64,000 bases of DNA from Synechococcus sp. Cruz-7E5 (GCF_024345995.1 NZ_JAGQCE010000010.1:44058-108057), one strand, 5' to 3'; counted from the stretch's first letter, positions 16,283 to 24,812 are shown. Numbers and translations are program-made. The notes: generated by a model not told the origin, from the letters alone.

Positions 16283-17095
16283 TCAGCCAGCCGCGAAGCG
16301 CACGACACCCTTGGCCACTCCGGTGGTCGTGGTCGTGCAGAGCTGGATCAAGGCCAGGCAGGCGTCATTGGCAATCTGCGGCAGCCCGAGGCTCGCCCAG
16401 TCGAAGACCTCCGCCTTGCTCGCCACCACCGTGAAGAACCCGGCGCGGTAGCGGCTGCAGGTCACGCCGAAGTTCCCGGCGGTGCCGCTCGTGGCGCTCA
16501 ACTGCACGCTGTTCACCGCCTTGATGCCAGATTTCCCGGCCTCGGGGAGGATCTGATAAAGGCCGCTGGCGCGGCTGGTGGCCACCATCGGCACCACCAC
16601 GTTGCCGCTGGACTCATCGCTGTAGGTCACGGCCACCGTCGCGTTCACCGCCGTTGTGCCCGTGTCTGAGTACCACTCAAGCCACCACTGCATCTGGCTG
16701 TGATCCGCCGGGCCGATTCGCTCTGCAGGAACCCCGGCAAGAGTCAGCGGCAGGTTGGTGGTCTGCAGGGTCGCCACATTGCCCACCAGGCCACCCTGAT
16801 GGCAGAGGCGATCGTGGATCTCCAGCGTGGCCGTCGCCAGGCTGGTGGCCACATCCACCCAGGCCATGTAGTTCGCCAGCGGCAACACCTGGTTCTCGAA
16901 GGGGAGAGCGCCCAGCAAGGCCTTGGTGCAGACCGCCGCCGCCGTAGGGATCGCACCCTGCCCGGGCTGGCCGGTGGCCCGCCAGAGCGAGTAGAAGCGC
17001 CCTGCAACGGCGTTCGCCAGAGAAGCCTTGTCGAACAGCGCGTGGCGGGAGTTCGCCAGCGCGGCGATCAGCTGATCGCGGGAGGTGATTGCCAT
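16283..17095 (-). CDS. phage structural hypothetical protein
   Basis: 270 residues, starting MAITSRDQLIAALANSRHAL. A helical N-terminal region (KASLANAVAGRFYSLWRATG) is followed by a long Thr/Ser/Val-rich strand region (VNATVAVTYSDESSGNVVVP, LSATSGTAGNFGVTCSRYRA). It is predicted soluble and virion-type in composition. Position downstream of the capsid and tail genes suggests a tail or baseplate component. The family is not recognised. Confidence 0.65.
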   Translation of the reverse strand: MAITSRDQLIAALANSRHALFDKASLANAVAGRFYSLWRATGQPGQGAIPTAAAVCTKALLGALPFENQVLPLANYMAWVDVATSLATATLEIHDRLCHQGGLVGNVATLQTTNLPLTLAGVPAERIGPADHSQMQWWLEWYSDTGTTAVNATVAVTYSDESSGNVVVPMVATSRASGLYQILPEAGKSGIKAVNSVQLSATSGTAGNFGVTCSRYRAGFFTVVASKAEVFDWASLGLPQIANDACLALIQLCTTTTTGVAKGVVRFAAG

Positions 17096-17097
17096 GG

Positions 17098-17304
17098 TCA
17101 GTTCGTGTCGATCCAGAGGTCACCGCTGGAGGGATTAGGCGGTGGGGTCGGCCCCACCGTCAACCGAGCGACATCGAGCTTCTGCGCCAGGGCCTGCTGC
17201 AGGTCGCTCTGATCGCCGATGGCGCCTGTGATCGCACCCCACGCAGCAGCAGGGCCAGGTGGTCCCTGGATCGAGTTACCGGTGGCGTCCCAGCCCATGC
17301 CCAC
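17098..17304 (-). CDS. short phage protein with collagen-like start
   Basis: 68 residues from GTG 17304 (an ATG lies at 17298). It contains GPPGPAAAWGAITGAIGDQS, then LQQALAQKLDVARLTVG and a strand ending SSGDLWIDTN. The GDLWID phrase is similar to the GDMYLD and GDLYLD phrases in the fibre and 262-residue proteins, suggesting a shared folding unit. The TGGCAATAG motif lies 15-25 bp upstream. Confidence 0.55.
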   Translation of the reverse strand: MGMGWDATGNSIQGPPGPAAAWGAITGAIGDQSDLQQALAQKLDVARLTVGPTPPPNPSSGDLWIDTN

Positions 17305-17318
17305 CTGGGGTTACGCCA

Positions 17319-17330
17319 GCTATTGCCATT
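17319..17330 (-). promoter_or_regulatory. recurrent TGGCAATAG motif
   Basis: The minus strand reads AATGGCAATAGCTGG just upstream of the 68-residue gene. This is the second of three near-identical copies in the phage module. Confidence 0.45.
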
Positions 17331-17345
17331 GACCAGCCCCTGCGC

Positions 17346-18134
17346 TCAAGTCATCAGCTCGTAGACCCTGCCGGCCACCCGATCGAGATACAGGTCGCCT
17401 GGAGCCGGAGGCGGCATCAGACCGATGCTCGGCGGCGGCCCATCGCCCGAGTACCAGCGGGTGCCGCGGCTGGCCGCGCCCGAGCCGTACATCGCCACCA
17501 GCGCAGGCTTGCCGTCCACCGGGCTCGGCAACAAAGCCAGCCCGCCCTCCGGATGCAACCGCAGCCGCCACACTTCCGTGCGGCTGCCGTTGTAGGCCAG
17601 GCCGTCGATGCCATCACCCGGCACCAGGGGCTCGATGCCAGCAAGGCCACCGCCAACGGGGCTGCTTGATCCAGACAGGCCGGCCTGCACCACACCCGGC
17701 AGCAGCGGGCAGCCGATCAGCGCCACGCTCAAGGCCGTGACGGTTAAGCCCATCGTCACCGTCACGGTCAGGTCCTGACGCTGCAGGTAGATGTGGCGAA
17801 CAGCGGGCACATCAGGCCGGTACGGAGTCCAGGGCACGGTTTCAGTGCTCCCGTCCCCCCAGCTCACATCAAACGATTGCGGCGGCACCCCTGAGGGGTT
17901 CACGAGCAGCTCGATCGCTGTGCTGCCGAGCGGATCGTTCCAGCGCGTCGGCGCCGGCATCCAGAACAGCTCCAGCACACCAGCGGGCACCGGTCCGAGC
18001 CGGTAGCCCAGCTCCAGCCAGCGCGGCACCTCGTGATGCAACGACCACTCCTCACCGCCAGGGCAGCCGATGGGCGGAAGAATCCGCACACGGGCTTCCA
18101 CACCATCGGGAGCGTTCGGCAGGGGGTAGGGCAA
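17346..18134 (-). CDS. phage structural protein, beta-rich
   Basis: 262 residues. The N-terminus (VEARVRILPPIGCPGGEEWS, then FDVSWGDGSTETVPWTPYRP) contains a PKD-like W-G-D-G-S-T turn often found in adhesive extracellular folds. The C-terminus ends SGDGPPPSIGLMPPPAPGD-LYLDRVAGRVYEL, paralleling the fibre protein's GTGAPPPDIPGQIDGDMYLD. It is probably a tail appendage. It carries no signal peptide. Confidence 0.65.
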   Translation of the reverse strand: MPYPLPNAPDGVEARVRILPPIGCPGGEEWSLHHEVPRWLELGYRLGPVPAGVLELFWMPAPTRWNDPLGSTAIELLVNPSGVPPQSFDVSWGDGSTETVPWTPYRPDVPAVRHIYLQRQDLTVTVTMGLTVTALSVALIGCPLLPGVVQAGLSGSSSPVGGGLAGIEPLVPGDGIDGLAYNGSRTEVWRLRLHPEGGLALLPSPVDGKPALVAMYGSGAASRGTRWYSGDGPPPSIGLMPPPAPGDLYLDRVAGRVYELMT

Positions 18135-18149
18135 GGCGAGGCCCTCCGC

Positions 18150-18854
18150 TCAGATCAGATCCATCGGAACGGTGGGCAGGGCCTCATCACCCGCAGGGGC
18201 CGCAGCAGCAGCGACAGCCTCGGCCTCAAGGCGGGTGGCCTCAGCCACCATCTCAGCCTTGGTCATGGAGGCGTCCAGCGTGACGCCGAACTCCACCACG
18301 CAGATCTCCCTGATCTCCGCCTTGGTCATCGCGGAGAAGTCGGTGGCGGTCGCATCAGGCCGAAGCGGCGCAACCGGCACTACCGGCTCTACCAGCGCGA
18401 CCGGATCAGACGGAAGCACCGCTGCGGGCTCCAGAGCGTCCTCGAGCATGCGTCCGGTTTCATCCGCGCCCTCAGAAGGGGCCGAGTCATCGTCAGGCCC
18501 AGGGTCACCGCCACTGCCATCGTCGATCGACACCGGCGCATGCACCTCCCAGCCATCACCAGCCCAGCCCGCGGCGTGGACGGGCCACACAAAGCGGTCG
18601 CTCTCGCCGCTCTTGGAGATGCGCAGCATCCCCTCGGGCGGCAGTTCGAGCACGGGCTGGTCAGTCGTCAGTTCCACGGGAATCGTCGGATCAGTGGGGC
18701 TGGTTGGATCGGTGGGCAGCTCAGGTGGCGTCTCCGGCGCGGGTGCCGTCGGCACCGTCGGATCAGTGCCGCCGCCATCGGGTTGAGGCGGTGCCCATGG
18801 CCTACCAGGTTTGGTCGGATTGAGCACCGGCAGGCCGGATTCAGGCTTGGGCAT
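18150..18854 (-). CDS. Pro/Thr-rich protein with C-terminal HeH/SAP-like helices
   Basis: 234 residues. The first ~100 residues are low-complexity Pro, Thr, Asp and Val runs. A short module (GMLRISKSGESDRFVWPVHA) follows. Near the end are two MTKAE repeats (AMTKAEIREICVVEFGVTLD and SMTKAEMVAEATRLEAEAV) that form a helix-extended-helix unit, as in phage capsid-adjacent proteins. It lies between the 144-residue gene and the 262-residue gene. A head-tail linking role is only an inference. Confidence 0.6.
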   Translation of the reverse strand: MPKPESGLPVLNPTKPGRPWAPPQPDGGGTDPTVPTAPAPETPPELPTDPTSPTDPTIPVELTTDQPVLELPPEGMLRISKSGESDRFVWPVHAAGWAGDGWEVHAPVSIDDGSGGDPGPDDDSAPSEGADETGRMLEDALEPAAVLPSDPVALVEPVVPVAPLRPDATATDFSAMTKAEIREICVVEFGVTLDASMTKAEMVAEATRLEAEAVAAAAAPAGDEALPTVPMDLI

Positions 18855-18862
18855 CTCTCACC

Positions 18863-19297
18863 TCACAGCTGCTCGGTGGAGGTGAGGCCCACATAGGCCC
18901 CATCAGGCGTGGAGGGCGTCAGCGTGGCCCTGGCGAAAGCAAAGGCAGGAGGCGTCACGTTGGCCGCATCAGCAGGTGCCACCGCCAGGCCCGCGCCTGA
19001 GATCAGCGTCTCCACCCGCCCGCCAGCGGCGGGAATCGCCACGCTGCCCGCATTCACGAAGGTGCCTACCGTGCCGTCCTTGAGCAGCGGCGCCACCTCC
19101 AGCTGCACCGTCACCGCAGCAGCGGCGCCAGGGTGGCTGGCCACCAGCACAAAGCTGTTGGCGGCATCGAGCAGGGTGGTGAGCCGCACCGTTTCGCCGC
19201 TGACGCGGGTGCGCTCGAACGGGTCGGTGGCGTTGTAGTTGATCCAGCCCACCAGGGTGGTGGCTGCATCGATCAATCGAGTGCCCGAGTGGGCCAT
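18863..19297 (-). CDS. probable capsid decoration or head-completion protein
   Basis: 144 residues of Val/Ala/Thr-rich strand sequence (TVGTFVNAGSVAIPAAGGRV, NSFVLVASHPGAAAAVTVQ), directly downstream of the capsid gene. Small beta-rich proteins in this slot are usually decoration or stabilisation proteins. No sequence family is recognised. Confidence 0.55.
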   Translation of the reverse strand: MAHSGTRLIDAATTLVGWINYNATDPFERTRVSGETVRLTTLLDAANSFVLVASHPGAAAAVTVQLEVAPLLKDGTVGTFVNAGSVAIPAAGGRVETLISGAGLAVAPADAANVTPPAFAFARATLTPSTPDGAYVGLTSTEQL

Positions 19298-19357
19298 GGT
19301 CGTGTCCTCAGTGGAAAGGTGAACAGCAGCAAGGGAACTGACGGTGGCCGGTTGCCG

Positions 19358-20263
19358 TCAGGCGGCCATGGGGGCGACGTTGTAGAGCCGCCCGAGGGCG
19401 CTCTGATCCACCACGGCAAAACCCACGTACCAATCGACCCGGGTGCGGAACACGGGTGCATCCGGCACCTCGCCGAAGTCCCGCACGTTGATGCCGTAGC
19501 GACCCTCGAACGGTCCCTGCAGACCCGTCACAGCCTGGTCCCCGAGGACGGCCGCATAGATCGAGGTGGTGCCGCCGGCCTCGCCAAAGCCCAGCACCTC
19601 CTGGCCGGCCGCGTCCTTGTCCACGATCAGGATCTCGGCCTCCTGGAAGTAATGGCGGCCGTCGATCACCTGATAGAGATCACCACCGGCCTCACGGCTG
19701 AGGGTGCTGATCTGCCTGCGGCCGGCCTTGCTGGTGATCAGCACCTTGTCGCCGCCATAGGAGTTGATCGAATCCAGCAGTGCTTCCAGCCTGGTGAGCA
19801 CCAGGGAGGTGCCGCCGTTGTCGATCGTGCCCGCGCTGCCGGGGCTGCGGCGCTTGCTGAGGCCGTTGAAGGCCCGCGGGTCAAAGGTGGCGTCACCGTT
19901 GACGATCGCTGCTTCCAGGGTGAGGCGCATGGAGCGCACTTTCTGCTCGGTCTGGCTGGCGCGTGCCGCCGGGCCCTGCAGGTCCACGATCGAGCGGTCC
20001 ACATCGAGGTCGCCACCGAAGAGGTGCACGTACTCGTTGGCGTTCTCCACCACCCCGAAGTCCCGCTTGTAGCCCTCGTTCACAGCACGGAAGCCCACAC
20101 GGGGAAGCTTCACTTCCACAGGGAAGGCGAGCGAACCGCCGACGAGATCACGGAAGGGCAGGCGGGAGAGCAGTTGACCTTCTGAGAAGGTCTTGATCAC
20201 CGCAAGCCGCTCGACTCGCTTCTCGTACTTGGCCGCCTCGATAAGGGTGAGGCCCATGGTCAC
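19358..20263 (-). CDS. major capsid protein (HK97-type, inferred)
   Basis: 301 residues from GTG 20263, with an alternative ATG at 20257. The N-terminus LTLIEAAKYEKRVERLAVIK, then LPFRDLVGGSLAFPVEVKLP and YKRDFGVVENANEYVHLFGG follow the pattern of siphophage major coat proteins. The middle has GDATFDPRAFNGLSKR and LEALLDSINSYGGDKVLITS, and the end has FRTRVDWYVGFAVVDQSALG. No separate scaffold or protease gene is visible. A TGGCAATAG motif lies about 30 bp upstream. No portal or terminase gene precedes it, and Fic diverges instead. Confidence 0.8.
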   Translation of the reverse strand: MTMGLTLIEAAKYEKRVERLAVIKTFSEGQLLSRLPFRDLVGGSLAFPVEVKLPRVGFRAVNEGYKRDFGVVENANEYVHLFGGDLDVDRSIVDLQGPAARASQTEQKVRSMRLTLEAAIVNGDATFDPRAFNGLSKRRSPGSAGTIDNGGTSLVLTRLEALLDSINSYGGDKVLITSKAGRRQISTLSREAGGDLYQVIDGRHYFQEAEILIVDKDAAGQEVLGFGEAGGTTSIYAAVLGDQAVTGLQGPFEGRYGINVRDFGEVPDAPVFRTRVDWYVGFAVVDQSALGRLYNVAPMAA

Positions 20264-20290
20264 TCCCGGGGCCGAACCCCAGCAACGTCA

Positions 20291-20304
20291 CCACCTATTG
20301 CCAC
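20291..20304 (-). promoter_or_regulatory. recurrent TGGCAATAG motif upstream of the capsid gene
   Basis: The minus strand reads GTGGCAATAGGTGGTGACG some 30-40 bp before the capsid start. It is the third close copy and shares GGCAATAG-N-TGG with the others. Confidence 0.5.
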
Positions 20305-20416
20305 TGATGATTCCGGCGTGCCGGGAAGCGGCCTGTGGCGGCCGTCTTGTCAGCAGGGAGGGCTCTGGGGCCACCTATCGTCAAAACACGTCAGCAAAAT
20401 GGCGTTTTCTTAACTG

Positions 20417-21523
20417 GTGCCCAGCGACGTGTCAGCTTCCCGCGGCTTCCTGCAACCGCTGCCTCCTGCCGTCGAGCTGGAAACAGTGGCGGTCCTGCGG
20501 GCTCTGGCCGCCGCCAACCGCGCCTTGGCGGAGCTCAAGGGACGGGCGGCCACGATCCCCAACCAAGGCATCCTGATCGACACCCTCGCCCTGCAGGAGG
20601 CCAAGGCCAGTTCCGAAATCGAGAACATCGTCACCACCCAGGATGAGTTGTTCCAGTTGGGCCTGTTCCCGGACGGTCTGGAATCGGGTGCGGCCAAGGA
20701 GGTCGCCCGCTACCGGGACGCCCTCAAGCTCGGGCTGACGCAGCTGCAGGACACGGGCGGGTTGATTCGCAACGCCACGCTCATCGACATGTACCGCTTC
20801 CTGAAGGCACGCAGCGATGGTTTTCGCTCAACGCCAGGCACCGCCCTGATGAACGACAGGACCGGGGAGGTGATCTACGTCCCTCCACAGGACCGCAACG
20901 AGATCATCGCCGCGATGTCAGCACTGGAGGCGTTCATCAACGACGATGAGATCTGCCGGCTCGATCCGCTGATCAAGATGGCACTCATCCATCATCAGTT
21001 CGAGAGCATCCATCCCTTTGCCGACGGAAACGGCCGAATCGGGCGCATCCTGAACGTTCTCTACCTGACCAGAACAGGGTTGCTGGACATCCCGATTCTC
21101 TATCTCAGCCGCCATATTAACCAGCACAAAGCTGAGTACTACCGGCTGCTCCAATCTGTGCGAGAAGAGGGCGGCTGGGAGGCCTGGGTGCTCTACATGC
21201 TTGAGGCCGTCGAGAAGACCTCCAGAACGACCCTTGCGCTGGTGGAAGGGATCCGGGAGCAGATGGCAGATGTGAAGCAGCGCATGCGCACTCATCTCCC
21301 GAAGCTCTACTCCCAGGATCTGCTGAACAATCTCTTCCGCCACCCCTACACCAGGATTCAATTCGTCCGAGATGACCTGAGCGTGACCCGGCAGACAGCC
21401 GCCGACTACTTGGAGCAGTTGGTGGAGAAAGGTTTCCTGGAGAAACACAAGTCTGGTCGGAGCAACTATTACATCAACACGGCCTTGGTGACCTTGTTCC
21501 TGCGGGTCTCAGAAGGCCCCTGA
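20417..21523 (+). CDS. Fic family AMPylase with built-in inhibitory helix
   Basis: 368 residues from GTG 20417. The catalytic loop HPFADGNGRIGR begins at H199 and is a complete HPFx(D/E)GNGRxGR motif. Near the N-terminus S65-SEI-E69-N70 (SSEIEN) fits the (S/T)xxxE(G/N) inhibitory helix of class II Fic proteins. The C-terminal ~80 residues look like a winged helix (VTRQTAADYLEQLVEKGFLE). Such proteins transfer AMP to targets, often in self-limiting stress or phage responses. It diverges from the capsid gene. Confidence 0.93.
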   Translation: MPSDVSASRGFLQPLPPAVELETVAVLRALAAANRALAELKGRAATIPNQGILIDTLALQEAKASSEIENIVTTQDELFQLGLFPDGLESGAAKEVARYRDALKLGLTQLQDTGGLIRNATLIDMYRFLKARSDGFRSTPGTALMNDRTGEVIYVPPQDRNEIIAAMSALEAFINDDEICRLDPLIKMALIHHQFESIHPFADGNGRIGRILNVLYLTRTGLLDIPILYLSRHINQHKAEYYRLLQSVREEGGWEAWVLYMLEAVEKTSRTTLALVEGIREQMADVKQRMRTHLPKLYSQDLLNNLFRHPYTRIQFVRDDLSVTRQTAADYLEQLVEKGFLEKHKSGRSNYYINTALVTLFLRVSEGP

Positions 21524-21699
21524 AGCGCCATCGGTTCGGCTTTGATCAATTGTTCAGGCATGGCTCGGCCTTCTTCATGGTCCGCAGCGGGGCAAGGGTC
21601 AAGACATGCCGGCCTGCTGTTGCGCTGGGCTGCGCCACTGCGGTGGTGGCCGGCCCTTGCCCTCGCTGCGGTCACTCAGGCGTCCTTCGCTGGCGCCCC

Positions 21700-22227
21700 A
21701 TGGCACCGCACATCCTGATGATCCAGCGCACCACGCTGCCCTGCAGTGATCACGCCTATTGCTCGATCAAGTCCCATCTCATTCACGATGAGGCGCTGCC
21801 GGCGGCGCTGCTGGCCTGGTTCTGCCACTGCCCGCTCGATGCCATCACCGCCTGGCGCGTCGGCCCGATCTGGCTCGCCCATGGCGGTGAGTGGGCTGAG
21901 CGCCAGGAGCTGGAGAGCTTCCGCTGGCCTCATCTGGGCGGCACCGTCATCCACGGCAAGGCCATCGGAGTGATCCCTGATCAGCACACCGGTGGCTGGC
22001 GTGCTCTCACAGAAGGTGAGGCTGATCGGGCGCTGATGGTGCTCTGGCGGTTCATGGGAGGGCTCACGCAGTCCTATGCACCCGTCGATCACAGCTTCAC
22101 GGTCACCCTCAGCCATCACCAGCTGGAGGTCTATCGAGCGGCGGATGAGGCCGGCAAGCTCGAGTTTCGCCGCAAGGTGGCCAGGGAGCGCCGTGAATTG
22201 AGGGTGGCCATGGGCCTGGCGGCCTGA
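21700..22227 (+). CDS. hypothetical phage-island protein
   Basis: 176 residues from ATG 21700; the frame extends upstream but shows only Cys/Arg-rich sequence there. It is rich in Trp and His (ITAWRVGPIWLAHGGEWAER, QSYAPVDHSFTVTLSHHQLE) and ends in a basic helix (KLEFRRKVARERRELRVAMG). No family is recognised. A terminator-like hairpin follows. Confidence 0.55.
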   Translation: MAPHILMIQRTTLPCSDHAYCSIKSHLIHDEALPAALLAWFCHCPLDAITAWRVGPIWLAHGGEWAERQELESFRWPHLGGTVIHGKAIGVIPDQHTGGWRALTEGEADRALMVLWRFMGGLTQSYAPVDHSFTVTLSHHQLEVYRAADEAGKLEFRRKVARERRELRVAMGLAA

Positions 22228-22234
22228 GGCAAGC

Positions 22235-22255
22235 GGGGCCGCTCAGGGCGGCCCC
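22235..22255 (+). terminator. intrinsic terminator-like hairpin
   Basis: GGGGCCGC-TCAGG-GCGGCCCC, an 8-bp perfect stem followed by ATTTGTCT, lies just after the stop at 22227. Confidence 0.6.
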
Positions 22256-22324
22256 ATTTGTCTGCTCCGCCAGCACTGCAACCATTTCGGTTGCAAAATG
22301 GTTGCACTCGGTTGGTATGGCCCT

Positions 22325-22573
22325 ATGCCCACCTCCCTCACCCTCAAGAACATTCCAGACGCTCTCTATGCGCGACTCAAGGCCTCCGCGCAGCAGCACC
22401 GCCGCAGCTTGAACAACGAGGCGATCGTCTGCCTGGAAGCGGCATTGGCACCTGGGCGCCCGCCAGCGGCCGAGCGGTTGGCCCAGCTGCGCGCCCTGCG
22501 CTCCACTTTGCCCATGGGGACCACATTCGCGCCGGAGGACATCGAGACGTTCAAGCTTCAGGGCCGGCCATGA
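22325..22573 (+). CDS. FitA/VapB-type antitoxin
   Basis: 82 residues from ATG 22325. It begins PTSLTLKNIPDALYARLKAS, then RRSLNNEAIVCLEAAL, a ribbon-helix-helix DNA-binding domain as in FitA/VapB antitoxins. The C-terminus would wrap the toxin. The stop overlaps the toxin start (ATGA). The pair probably autoregulates. Confidence 0.88.
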   Translation: MPTSLTLKNIPDALYARLKASAQQHRRSLNNEAIVCLEAALAPGRPPAAERLAQLRALRSTLPMGTTFAPEDIETFKLQGRP

Positions 22574-22983
22574 TCGTGGTCGACACCAATGTGGTGGCCT
22601 ACCTACTGCTGCCTGGTCCGCTCACAGGCGCCGCAGAAGCCTGGTTCGAGGCGGATCCTGATTGGGCAGCACCGCCGCTGTGGCGCAGCGAGCTGCGCAA
22701 CGTGCTCACCGGTTACCTGCGCCGCGGCACCCTGCCGTTGGAGCAGGTGATCGCCTTGCAGGACCAGGCCGAGGAGCTGCTGGGCGCCATGGAGATCCCG
22801 GTGACCTCAGAGCGGGTGTTCGAACTGGTGCAGCGCAGCACCTGCAGTGCCTACGACTGCGAATTCGTCGCGGCCGCACTCGAGGCCACAGCACCGCTCA
22901 TTACCGCTGATCGCGCCGTGCTGAACGCCTTTCCAGAGATCTCACGGCCCCTGAATCAACCTCCCCCCACGGCCCAGCCGTAG
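22570..22983 (+). CDS. VapC-type PIN-domain toxin
   Basis: 137 residues. PIN acidic residues are present: D in MIVVDTNVVAYLLLPG, E in LWRSELRNVLTGYLRR, D in SAYDCEFVAAALE and D in PLITADRAVLNAFP. It would be a Mg2+-dependent RNase neutralised by the upstream antitoxin, with which it is translationally coupled. Confidence 0.9.
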   Translation: MIVVDTNVVAYLLLPGPLTGAAEAWFEADPDWAAPPLWRSELRNVLTGYLRRGTLPLEQVIALQDQAEELLGAMEIPVTSERVFELVQRSTCSAYDCEFVAAALEATAPLITADRAVLNAFPEISRPLNQPPPTAQP

Positions 22984-23184
22984 CACCCAGCTTCATGCAG
23001 AACGACCTGCACTGACGGCTACGCACAGGCCACTGCATGGTCGGGGGGCGCCTCAAGGGCTGCGCTAGTCCGGCTTTTCTGCGCCGCTGTGCGGCTGTGT
23101 GGCGCCGCTGTCGCGCCGCTCAGGCGTGGTGCCGTCCCCTTGACCCACCCCCCGCCTGCTTCCGTGTCCTGCGCTGCGCCTCCG

Positions 23185-23388
23185 ATGGCCACCACGCACC
23201 GCTCCACACGCGCCCGCTTCTCCGCTTGCAGCTCCGAGGCCCTGGAGGATCTGCTCTGGATCGCAGAAGGCGAATCAGCTCCCTGCCGCCGTGTCGCAGG
23301 GCTGGTGGCTGATCTGCTCTTCGAGCGGCAATTGGCCACTCCCGCAAGCTGTCCGGTCTGGGTTCGGCCCGAGGAGCTGCCCTTCTGA
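23185..23388 (+). CDS. short hypothetical protein
   Basis: 67 residues from ATG 23185. It holds one helical segment (SSEALEDLLWIAEGESAPC-RRVAGLVADLLFERQ) and ends in PVWVRPEELPF. It is immediately followed by a canonical terminator, which supports it as a real last gene. No family is seen. The 200 bp upstream (22984-23184) contain nothing recognisable. Confidence 0.5.
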   Translation: MATTHRSTRARFSACSSEALEDLLWIAEGESAPCRRVAGLVADLLFERQLATPASCPVWVRPEELPF

Positions 23389-23402
23389 ACCGGGCGTTTC
23401 TT

Positions 23403-23427
23403 GCGGGGCACTGGCCCCGCTTTTTTT
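23403..23427 (+). terminator. canonical Rho-independent terminator
   Basis: GCGGGGC-ACTG-GCCCCGC is followed by seven T residues. Confidence 0.9.
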
Positions 23428-23490
23428 CTGGCTCCGCCGGGCCTGGCAAAGGGAAGCATCCACCCCGCCGGCGCCCTGCGTCCTGCTGCC

Positions 23491-24231
23491 ATGGCCAAGC
23501 TGATGAGCCCCGATCGCTTCCAGGACCGCTGGGAGGCGTTCAAAGGCCAGGAGCAGCAGGTCTTTGGCGTCGAGCAGCTCTACGACGCGATCAAGGCCCT
23601 GGATGGCAAGGGGCTGATCCTGCGCGAGGACGCCCCATGGGCGCTGCAGTTCAGCGAGAAACCTCCCGCTCCCCCAGGGCCACCAGCGCCCAGCGGTGGC
23701 CTCGATCCCCGCGGTTCAGAAGAAGCAGGGCTTGTGGGTCCCAAGATCGCCGCACCGGTCAAGCCGGGCGATTCATACCTGCTCGTCAACGACCGCGACG
23801 AGGACATGGAGGCCTACGACCACACCGGGGCCTTCCTCTGGAAGGTGCCGTGTCTGGCGCGGGGGCAGGGTGCCGACAACAACTGGACGTCCAACAGCAC
23901 CGACACCCCGCCCGGCCTCTACAAGCTCGGCCAGATCTATCCCGACTACGAGCAGAACCCCAATCCCCCCTGCTCCGATACCGCCATGAGCTACGGCTGG
24001 TACAGCTTCGATCTCATCGAACTCGAGAACCAGGAGATCAAAGTCGGCCGGGCCGGGATCATGCTCCACGGCGGCGGCTCCGGCTGCGGCTGGCCCGGTG
24101 CCTGGGCCGCCAACCAGACCCTGCTGCCCACCCTCGGCTGCCTGCGGCTCCACAACATCGATCTGCGCGACAAGGTGCTCCCCCTCACCAGGAAGGGCAC
24201 CGTCTATGTCGGCGTCTTCCAGGAGGCCTGA
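23491..24231 (+). CDS. L,D-transpeptidase-like (YkuD) phage-island protein
   Basis: 246 residues from ATG 23491. The N-terminal ~90 residues are helical and then Pro-rich. The C-terminal domain has GIMLHGGGSGCGWPGAWA and TLGCLRLHNIDLRD, the H...(S/T)xGCxR signature of YkuD transpeptidases, with Cys as nucleophile. Such domains act on peptidoglycan peptides. No signal peptide is seen, consistent with a lysis-module or virion enzyme. The stop shares its last base with the next start, so the genes are coupled. Confidence 0.7.
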   Translation: MAKLMSPDRFQDRWEAFKGQEQQVFGVEQLYDAIKALDGKGLILREDAPWALQFSEKPPAPPGPPAPSGGLDPRGSEEAGLVGPKIAAPVKPGDSYLLVNDRDEDMEAYDHTGAFLWKVPCLARGQGADNNWTSNSTDTPPGLYKLGQIYPDYEQNPNPPCSDTAMSYGWYSFDLIELENQEIKVGRAGIMLHGGGSGCGWPGAWAANQTLLPTLGCLRLHNIDLRDKVLPLTRKGTVYVGVFQEA

Positions 24232-24809
24232 TGGACACCCGCAACCTCCAGAGCTGGCTCAGCTTTCTCTGCTCCCCTGCCGTCACCGAGGCCAGCTGCG
24301 GCGTGATCGCACCGCTCACGCCCGAGCAGGCCGCCGGCTTCATCGGCGCCATGGTCGTCGAAACCGGCTCCCCTGATCTCTCGGATCTCGATGTAGTGGA
24401 AGCAGGCTGCGGCGCCGGGCGCGGCGCCATGCAGTACACCGGCGTGCGCCGTGGGCCCTACGACAAGGCCCGCAGCGAGGCCATCGCCCGCGGCCTCGAT
24501 CCCAACTCCCCCGCCTGGCAGCAGCGCTACTTCGCTGAGGAGTACGCCGGCCTGCACGATCCCCCTGAGGGTTCGCTGATCGGCTGGACCGATGTGTTCG
24601 CCCTCTGTCCGGTGGAGCTCACGCCCGAGCAGGCGGCGGTCTACTGGACCGGCAGCGCCGAGGCCGCCCAGGGCTATTTCCGCCCCGGCAGACCCCACAG
24701 CGAACGCCGTCAGGACGAGGCCGCCCGCATCTGGGCGCTCATCGAGGACGGCACCCTTTGCGTTCCCCAGGGACACCCCGCCCCGCGCTTGGCCTTGCAC
24801 GTCTCATGA
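24231..24809 (+). CDS. endolysin-like protein
   Basis: 192 residues. It begins MDTRNLQSWLSFLCSPAVTE and contains LTPEQAAGFIGAMVVETGSP with an acidic residue placed as in lysozyme-like endolysins, then GAGRGAMQYTGVRRGPYDKA and YWTGSAEAAQGYFRPGRPHS. The pattern matches phage tail-lysozyme/muramidase-like enzymes. It lies between the transpeptidase-like gene and a small membrane protein, forming a plausible lysis cassette. Confidence 0.65.
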   Translation: MDTRNLQSWLSFLCSPAVTEASCGVIAPLTPEQAAGFIGAMVVETGSPDLSDLDVVEAGCGAGRGAMQYTGVRRGPYDKARSEAIARGLDPNSPAWQQRYFAEEYAGLHDPPEGSLIGWTDVFALCPVELTPEQAAVYWTGSAEAAQGYFRPGRPHSERRQDEAARIWALIEDGTLCVPQGHPAPRLALHVS

Positions 24810-24812
24810 GCC

